Shown: one piece after another, positions 57,701 through 64,000 of the stretch
Position numbering within the stretch: the first letter of the stretch is position 1
How the letters are laid out: each line of letters opens with the position of its first letter
Source of the DNA: Euglena gracilis
Lineage: Eukaryota > Euglenida > Euglenophyceae > Euglenales
Reading direction: 5' to 3'
DNA: 64,000 nucleotides
Assembly (NCBI GenBank): GCA_039621445.1
Contig: CP154955.1
Location: 20,334,867 to 20,398,866 of the forward strand
Notes under the pieces: model-generated
Seen by the model: only the letters and a program-made list of their open reading frames with translations
Told to the model about the DNA's origin: nothing
Databases searched by the model: none
Program-made: the position numbers and the translations under genes

Positions 57701-59456
57701 TTTCTGAATTGAAATTTTTCAGGTTGGCACCACTTCCTCGTTGTGGAACCAGTGAAAAAAATCCATGGTGCGTCGCTTTGGGAGGTTGAGAGGTTCGGCT
57801 GGTGGGGTGAGAGTTACAGGTGTTTCGGAGTGACAGAGTGCCTGATTGGAGAGGGCACCAGTTTCAGGGGTCATGACCGGCCAGCGGGGAAGGGCTCTGA
57901 GAGCCAGGGTTGGAAGACAAACAGATCTTTTTCAGGGTCTTTCAGAGGAGTGAGCGACCCATCTTTCTCCTGACAAAAAGGGGATACAGTGCCACTGAAT
58001 TGATCGAAACACTGCAGGCTCTTGTGCATTTGCACTAAGGAGTTGGTGCGCCCAAGGTTTTACCCCTAAAATGCATGTTTAAGACTGGGTAATGTCCCCC
58101 CTGTCCCCCCTTTCACGGGAATCAAGCCGCATGGGAACTCTGTCCGTCTGTCGGCATATCTGCTGCAGGAGACCATGGGGCACACTTTTCAATTTCCCAA
58201 GAAGGTTTCCAGTCGCCAGCATAATTCGACTGCGGGCGAAGGGGAGAACATAGTCCTTCAATGCCTGACTTAGTGCAAAGCTCTGAAGTTCTTTTCCAGA
58301 CGTTGGCTCCGTTCTGACACCTGCAATTTTTCTGACATTTCTGCAATTTTCCACGTTTTTTTTTTTGCAATTTTCCCCTTCATCCCACATTAATAAGCTC
58401 CGGCAATTCCTCAGATGGTTCACAAGGCAGGTTGACAAAGTGCTTTCCCCCTTTTCTTGCGTTTTTCAAATTTTGGCAAGTTTTTTTTTGCTTGGAACTT
58501 TGCGGACTTTTGCTTTTCCCCAGGTTTTTTTTTGGAAGATGATTTCAACTAAGAAGAATTCTGACCAGATTTTCAAAAATTTGCTTTTTTTGCCATTAAT
58601 TTTTTTGACCAACAATTCCATTTTTTGCCATGAATTTGTTATTATGGCCATTTCCCCCCTTCCACGCATTGGCCATCAAGTCAGCTGTCAGCGGTGCTCT
58701 GCCTCGGATGTGGAAGAAGAGGAGGCTGCCAGCTGGAAGGTTACTGCCCGAGGCATCGTGATCAGGCTCCTTTTTAACTGGAAGACCCCTGGGGGGGTCC
58801 CGCGCCAGGCTGGGTGAGTGGGGCTGCCCAGAGGTAGAAGGATAAAGGCAGAGGTTGAGGTTTTTCAACCTCCTCTATCCTTCTATGTCACCTCCATGTC
58901 TCCATCGCAAAGCAGGTGGCCCACAAAATGAAATTTGAAAATTGTAATTATTTGGTCATTGCTGTTTCATCTCTCTGATGAAAGCTCCTGAAACAACCAA
59001 ACTCGGTATTTTTCCTCATTCCCAACCTGTTTATGATGCATTTTGATGCAAACTTTCTGAAATTGAGGCATTGGGGGCCTTTTATGACCCTTTTGATGTC
59101 ATTTTCTGACGTTTCATGGACATAGAGGTGACACAAAGGTAGAGGTCGAGGTAGAGGAGGTGGTTGACACAGGGTAGAGGACGTTGGCCTCCACCTGCTT
59201 CTGTGCAGCCTTGGTGGAGGGAACCTCCCTCTCCCGGGATCTAAAAAAACAGCCTGGTCGTGATGCAGACGTGGCAACTGCTGGAGGCGGGTTTGGGGCT
59301 GGGACGTGCCGAAGAGGACCCCAGCAGAGATGGGTGTGTGGTTCACTGGATGACAGGACCATTCAGCCACTGTTCCACAAGCTCAGTCAGCACTATCAAC
59401 ACAGTTGCCACCCAGCCTGCCTGCCCTACGTGCCAATTTCACTCTCCTTGCCTGGA
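51710..59456 (+). CDS. SET-domain protein, ATXR2/SMYD-like (three exons recognised)
   Basis: SET proteins methylate lysines. Exon 51710 to about 51913 follows AACTCGCAG: VGRSAVKGEDLGGEAPIAWV, like the start of a split SET domain, then VCAECGRFLGGGLHQ, a Cys-rich motif resembling that of ATXR2. Exon about 57429-57521 (RRPLYQLRVAAFGSGAYDEF, LLAARLA, donor GTAAGC) resembles the FLLAA helix of that family. Exon about 59367-59456 has LFHKLSQHYQHSCHPACLPY, close to the NHSCxPN motif that binds cofactor. The order agrees with the family. Intervening exons, the remaining SET motifs and both ends are missing from my model, and QHSCHPAC departs from the usual NHSCxPN. A possible extra exon with paired Cys (VSCQRCSASDVEEEEAASWK) lies at about 58678-58740. 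Confidence 0.5.
52015..52345. mobile_element. MITE of the AATAATACCCC family, right end truncated
   Basis: TA at 52013-52014, then AACCCTCACCTCAAATAATA and further AATAATACC words. The core GGCAAAAATCTCTGG, ACAAATTGCAAAAAAAATC and GGGACTTCGAAAAATTTCG matches 22785-23144. The expected GGGGTTTA end is not seen. Confidence 0.6.
52629..52872 (+). CDS. Possible exon, helical, unidentified
   Basis: After an acceptor-like GATTGACAG one frame reads KKFDWRKHLGHSDFQRKWRE, SLRELGTSVTLSQLAGTAVE and EANPLIQETKSGVPPDALLD before TAA. The spacing W..Y...L...TS..QLA...EAL recalls helical modules of chromatin-remodelling subunits (WHIM/DDT-like), but that is a weak resemblance. It lies between recognised exons of the SET gene and could belong to it or to nothing. 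Confidence 0.3.
54068..54162. mobile_element. 95-bp minimal MITE of the AATAATACCCC family
   Basis: TA at 54066-54067 and 54163-54164. AACCCCCCCAAATAACACCC at the left and its inverse GTGTTATTTGGGGGGGGTT at the right, with almost no interior. Degenerate relatives lie near 56410-56500 and 56665-56760. Confidence 0.72.
54600..56130. repeat. Cluster of inverted CCGGCGTC/GACGCCGG motifs
   Basis: GAACCGGCGTC and its complement occur about a dozen times in both orientations at 54615-54715, 55250-55385 and 56030-56115, often joined to GGGAC or TTTCCCG. Some pairs form near-perfect hairpins. Confidence 0.75.
55242..55332. repeat. Near-perfect hairpin, 43-bp arms, 5-bp loop
   Basis: The arms 55242-55284 and 55290-55332 differ at one position only. 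The left arm starts AACTGTGTCCCAAACGCCGG. It is the strongest member of the CCGGCGTC cluster. Confidence 0.92.
57522..59366. other. Introns of the putative SET gene
   Basis: No repeat family recognised. It contains one possible small exon (58678-58740) and T-rich stretches at 58340-58640. A direct word pair GAGGTTGAGG..TCAACCTCCTCTATCC occurs at 58850-58880. Confidence 0.4.
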
Positions 59457-59651
59457 GGCGGAAATATCACGACTGGTTACTGTCACTGTCATGCTCCACC
59501 TGTCAGGTTCTGCCTGGGAAATTGTCAGGGGTCCTGGTGATGGTTGAAACATGGTTGTAGTTGTCAGGGCCCCGGTACCGAGCTGTCGGTGACAGTTTTC
59601 TGGGGGGGGGGTAGGTCAGGCCTAAATGGCCTACAGCACGGGGTCAACAAC

Positions 59652-59995
59652 TTAGAGTGGGGGGGGGTGCTGGGTAGTCAATTGACCAGTCGTTCGACTA
59701 GTCGATTGACTAGGTGGTCGGTCGACCGATTTTCAAATTCTCAATTTCAATTTTCCAAATTTTCCTTTTGTGTGCAACTGTTTGGAGGGCCCCAAAACAA
59801 AAAAATTATTTGTGTTGCATATGTTGTTTTGTTACATACGGGTGAGCGCCATAATGCACGTGTAAACACCATAATTATGTCGCGCTTCCATTGGAGTGGC
59901 TAGTCGGTCGATTAGTCAGTTGACTGGTTGATAGGACAACTGGCTAGTCGATCGACTAGTTGATCGACCGGCCAGTGCCTCCCCCCACCAGTTTA
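59652..59995. mobile_element. Short CTAGTCGG-type TIR element carrying a satellite-like unit
   Basis: The left end TTAGAGTGG, a G run and GTAGTCAATTGACCAGTCG are mirrored at the right end by CGATCGACTAGTTGATCGAC, GGCCAGTGCC, CCCCCCACCAG. The right block also contains TTGGAGTGGCTAGTCGGTCG, as in 48643-48662. The interior 59762-59819 (TTCCTTTTGTGTGCAACTG, AGGGCCCCAAAAC, TGTGTTGC) matches the reverse complement of the 77-bp satellite unit with small gaps. Confidence 0.65.
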
Positions 59996-60145
59996 ATGTT
60001 GGCGTCTGCAGCATGCCAAGTTCCCAAAGGCCATCAGAGCAAAGACATCCTTGGGTTTCTGAACTTTTTGTGGTCTAATGGTCAGAAGAAACACACAGCA
60101 GCCAGAAGCAATCAGAAGAATGGACCGGTCAGTGAGAGCTCATCC

Positions 60146-60400
60146 ATGGGGGTGGCCCCGGCCCGGCACCGCCCAGCGGCCGGGGCGGAGGTGTGGGCGG
60201 CGGCCTCCCCTGCCTGGGCGGCGGAGGAGTGGGGGCGCCTGCTGGCGTTCGTGGCGGCCCACGGGACGCCGGTGGCCCGGCCGGGCCCGGCGACAGAGCT
60301 GTGCCAGCGGCTGTGGCTGGCGGGCGGGGCGCCGGTGGTGCAGCGGCGGGAGGTGGGGGCGGCGCTGCTGCGCTGCCGCCTCGGCCTGGAGGGGCCTGGC
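60146..60400 (+). CDS. GC-rich exon of an unknown protein, possibly the first exon
   Basis: From ATG 60146 one frame has almost only G or C in third positions: MGVAPARHRPAAGAEVWAAA, SPAWAAEEWGRLLAFVAAHG, PATELCQRLWLAGGAPVV, QRREVGAALLRCRLGLEG. The W..EEW..LL.F...HG spacing recalls a SANT/Myb-like or other helical module but I cannot name it. A GTGGGG donor at about 60352 or an end near 60400 is possible. The exon lies just downstream of the satellite-related element. Confidence 0.45.
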
Positions 60401-61115
60401 GGCCTCGCTCCCCCCGGCGACCAACAAGGAGACCGTCCAACTTGTCACCGTCCGACCCGCGATGGTGGACAGCCACCCCCCATCCAAACTTGCAACAGCA
60501 ATTTAACACACATGAACTGACGGTTTCCCCTGCTGATCCTTTTTGGAAGCGCTGCTAGAACCAAGCAGGTTCTGATTTTCGGTTCGTTTTGGGTATGGTT
60601 CCGGTGCGAAGCGCCGGAAAACTTTTGATGCCTTCAGACAGCCCGATTTTTTCGGTGTCCTCCCCGAAGACAAAAACAAGGCATTTTAAGGCATTTTAAG
60701 GTTGATATTTTAAGGCTTTCTGAGGCACAATTTTCCGGGGTGTTCCAAGGGCAGTTCGTGCATCGAATGGGACCTGGCTTGTTTTTGCCGAGATTTGGCG
60801 ACTTGATTTTTTTTCAGTCCGAAAAATTCTGCCAGTCCGAGTTTTTTTCAGGCAAGTTAAGGCACCTTCAGGCATTTTGGCCAAAAAGACAAATATCATT
60901 TTGTGCATGTTCAGGTTTTTTTTCAAGGCGGCTTAAAATAACCATAATGATAATGCCGGGTCCCGCACCTGGGTGGGGGGACCGACCCCCTCCCGGGGTC
61001 TTAACAGAAGCCTGGTTGGGGCAGTTCGGCACTGCTTCACTGGGATGCTTTTTTGGATTTCATATCGTCAGAGGGGTCACCCCATTGCTTGGTTTTTGTG
61101 CCAAGGCACGTCCAG

Positions 61116-61332
61116 TCTGCCGCCGTCAAAGGAGCCGAAGAGGAAGATGGATCGGAGGTCGACGAAATGGACGTGGAGACGAACAGCGCCGGGGATGCTC
61201 GCAACCTGACGGACCGGCAGCTGCTATCGCAGATCCTGGCCAACCCCACCCAGTACCTTCCTTCCCAGCCTCCGCCTCAGCCAACAGGCACCATTGTGTT
61301 TGTGGAACACACAAGGCGCCCGATTCATTTAG
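61116..61332 (+). CDS. Internal exon of an unknown acidic protein
   Basis: An acceptor (CACGTCCAG, 61115) and a donor (TTTAGGTGCAG, 61333) bound a frame with an acidic stretch (AEEEDGSEVDEMDVETNS), a helix (LTDRQLLSQILANPTQYLP), a Pro-rich link and TGTIVFVEHTRRPIHL. It probably belongs to the same gene as the 60146 exon. Family unknown. Confidence 0.5.
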
Positions 61333-64000
61333 GTGCAGGAGCACGTGAATGACTGCATACATCATGAGCAAGTTCCTAAAAGCACACTGAATTTTTCAAC
61401 GAAATGACTGCTGTTTGAAAATGGGGAAGCAGTGTCTGTCTGAGGCTTGACATTTCTGTGTCTCCAACTTGATTTCTTCCTCTCATGGATGGATCAGAGC
61501 CGCTCACTGTGGGGACTTGAGAGGGAAAATTGTCACCCCACCTCAAGAGTCTCCCTCAAAGATTCCCCATTTTTTGTCTTTCTCACCTTTCAGTCCAGTT
61601 TGCCTGTCTCTATGTTTGCCACCATGTTGTCTTTCTGACTTTAATCAACAACGTCAAACCAAAACCAGCAACGCTTTCAGCCACACCATCATAACCTCCC
61701 AAGACGAACGCGCCCATATCGTCAGCAAAAGCGCACGATACTCAGCACCTTACCCCTTACCCTGGTACATCCATTCTTCCTTGCACACTCCGGACAAAAA
61801 ATGGCGGGAAACAAAAACCGATGGGAAATCACCCAATTTGTCCTGTCATTTTCCCCCATACTTTTTCAACACCCTTTTCCTTTCAGGGGTGATCAAGTTT
61901 CACTCACAAAAAGATGGGGTTATGGCATGTGGTCAATTTCCAGGTTCAGTTTTTCATGACCACAAACGGATCATTTTCACCATTTCTTGAAATTTTGAGT
62001 TTCCTTTTCTCCAAAATTTTTTTTTCATGCCCCTCGTTTTGGGGCAATAAAAATGGACTGGCACTTTACCTTTGGTGGGTTGTTTCAAATTACAGTCCGG
62101 ATCAGGCTATTGCTTGAGGACCTGGGTCCACTGGCTAGCCATTTTGCAAGACACTGGAACAAAGTGACTGGCTGGACAATCCGAGTGGGCCTGGGGGTCC
62201 CGCCGACTGGAAAAGAATCCCTCCGGTGCTGTGCGCCGAGGTGGAATGAGGTTGTTGATGCTTTTTTGGGGCTGATTTTGGTCCAAAAATGACGGTATTG
62301 GGCATTTTGGCCAGTTTTGGGGGGGGTAAAAATTTTTTCGGCGATTTGTGCCGGTCACTGGAAAAAATTTATATCACAGTTTCCACTAGCTAGCCCTGCT
62401 AGCAGATCCCTCCCTGGGGGGTTTCCAGTATTTCTGCTAGCCACGTTAGGACTTGCTGCAGTTCAGCCCCCCCCCCCCTGGGGGGTTCTGGGGGGTTCGA
62501 TATAAGGAGGGCACATGGGGTTTAGGTGGGTCCAGACTCCTGGACCGGGGGGTCTGACCCCCCCAACCTGCCAAGGGGGGCTCCGGACCGACCCTGGGGA
62601 GTACCGGACCCCCCCCAAAAGGTCAATTTTTTTCTGGCACTTTGCGCCGATTTTTTTTTGCATTTTTGACAATTTTTTGCCCACTTTTGGCCGTTTTGGG
62701 GGGACGAATTTTTTTCGGCCCGGTGGTTTGTGCCGGGCTGAAAACTGGTCACCCAGACCGCCTCACTGTTTGGGTCCCCCCTGCTGGACTGGAGGGGGGC
62801 GGTCCGACCCCCCTCCCTGCCCCTATCGAAGCCTGGGGGTGGAGGGTACTGCGAACCTTTAAGCAATACTCTAGTCCGGACAAAAAGGGCAGGGGATCAA
62901 ATGACGGGACAAAAATGATGTGAAGTTTTGATATTTTTTTTAAACGCAATGATCGTAAAATTCAACATCTCAGGGGAAAAGATGGTCATTTTTCTCACTG
63001 GTAAGCCCATTTTTTTTTGCAGTTTTTTCATCCTTTTTTTTGCAGTGTTTTGTCCCACCAGGATTTACATATTTTAAGTTCAAGTTGCCCATTTCCCAGG
63101 ATCAGAATTGTGTGTTCCCTTGGTCTCTTGGTCTCGAAAAAGATATTGCATTCCAGTTTTTTTTTGCAGTGCAGTTTTCACCTCTCTGTGCAAATTTCAC
63201 CCATCTTCTGCACCTGAACACCCTGAGCACAACAACTTGCCGTTAAACGCTTCAGGGACCATGTTAGGTATGCATGTGGGTACTTACACAGAAGAGTTGT
63301 GAAGTGAACAGGTCCTCAATCCTTCATCATGCTCGCAGAGGAATATGAGTCAATAAGAGTCAGCACAAGGGTGCCGCTATCCCTGCACAGCACGCAGGGA
63401 TGGTGTTCCGCTGGCCTTCCTTCAGAGCAGGAGGCGCGGGCTGTGCCAAGTTTGAGACGGTCGGACTCTGCGCAGGCTGGGGCATGTCATGCCCTCCCTC
63501 TAGGGCCTGTTGGCCCCAGGGGTCCATCCTTGCCCCAGCGTGGCTCCACCCCTCCACCCTACGGCTGCCCCACAGCTGCAGCCCCACCGCTGCTTTGTTG
63601 CCGGCCGACCAGATACTTCTTGAGTTCAAACTGCTGAGTTGGACCTGCGGAGGTGGGGCTGGGTGACTAAAACCAAGGGTTTGGTCTCCCCCTTTTTTTG
63701 AAACTCCCGAAGTTGATTTGACATCAGGAGGGTGTCCCACCCCCAAAATCCCACCAAAAGGTTGAATTTCCTCTCCGTCACTTTGCACCACAGCTTTTAG
63801 GTGCACAGCGCCTGCTTTTATATCTACATTTCATACATATAAAGTTTTCATATATTAATTTTAAAGAATTTTCCCAAAAACTGCTCATTAATTGTACTTA
63901 AAGTGCTAATTACATTGTGCCGATTTTGGAGGGAAATTTTTTCCAGCCCAGTATTTCCAAAAATCGACCACTTTGGCCATGCCACCACCTAGGGGAGGTG
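61333..64000. other. No further exon supported
   Basis: T-rich tracts with CAG-like acceptors (61440-61640, 63020-63180) suggest continuing introns of the gene above, but no exon could be chosen. A dispersed GC-hairpin repeat fills 62515-62870. Confidence 0.4.
62515..62870 (+). repeat. Dispersed GC-hairpin repeat, copy 3
   Basis: CCCCCCCAAAAGGTCAA, GGCACTTTGCGCC, TTTTGCATTTTTGACAATTT, a GGCCCGG..CCGGGC hairpin, ACTGGTCACCCAGACCGC and CTGCTGGACTGG..GGTCCGACCC, as in 12740-12950. A partial inverted relative (CGGTCTGGGTGACGG) lies near 23690-23740. Confidence 0.7.

Overview
The window is nuclear DNA of a eukaryote. Genes are split by GT-AG introns, AATAAA signals follow stop codons, and the products (Aquarius-type spliceosomal helicase, non-canonical poly(A)/uridylyl polymerase, SET-domain protein, 2-Cys peroxiredoxin) are eukaryotic. 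Long G or C homopolymers, microsatellites and inverted-repeat elements fill most non-coding DNA. An alga or other protist would fit, but I cannot name the species. Exons are strongly GC3-biased in most genes; the peroxiredoxin and its neighbour are less biased and have much smaller introns.

Layout. 1-3.1 kb: 3' end of an Aquarius (AQR) gene on the + strand, with a poly(A) signal at 3101. 4.8-6.05 kb: a hAT-like non-autonomous transposon with an 8-bp target duplication. 6.4-7.1 kb: exons of a basic, proline-rich protein. 9.2-22.0 kb: a + strand nucleotidyltransferase gene of the non-canonical poly(A) polymerase type; one 5.3-kb intron holds a second hAT-like copy, which itself carries a nested TA-target element. 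22-25.3 kb: repeats only. 25.3-28.5 kb: a compact block with a complete peroxiredoxin and a complete small coiled-coil protein, both on the - strand and both with introns of 43-51 bp.

28.5-48.8 kb is dominated by one structure: about 200 copies of a 77-bp satellite (31992-48524) enclosed by long inverted repeats built from CTAGTCGG-type palindromes (30657-31064 and 48601-48773). A short related element at 59.65-60.0 kb carries one diverged, inverted copy of the satellite unit between the same kind of termini. A TIR-ended spacer inside the array carries another. I read this as a satellite amplified inside a transposon-like element. This is the most interesting object in the window.

48.8-64 kb: an unrecognised - strand exon next to the array, then scattered + strand exons. 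Three of these look like one SET-domain (ATXR2/SMYD-like) gene. Two further GC-rich exons at 60.1 and 61.1 kb are coding-like but unidentified. The genes do not form an evident pathway, although AQR (splicing) and the nucleotidyltransferase (RNA tailing) both act on RNA. Exon limits come from reading frame, splice dinucleotides and family resemblance, so single-base limits may be off where I say so.
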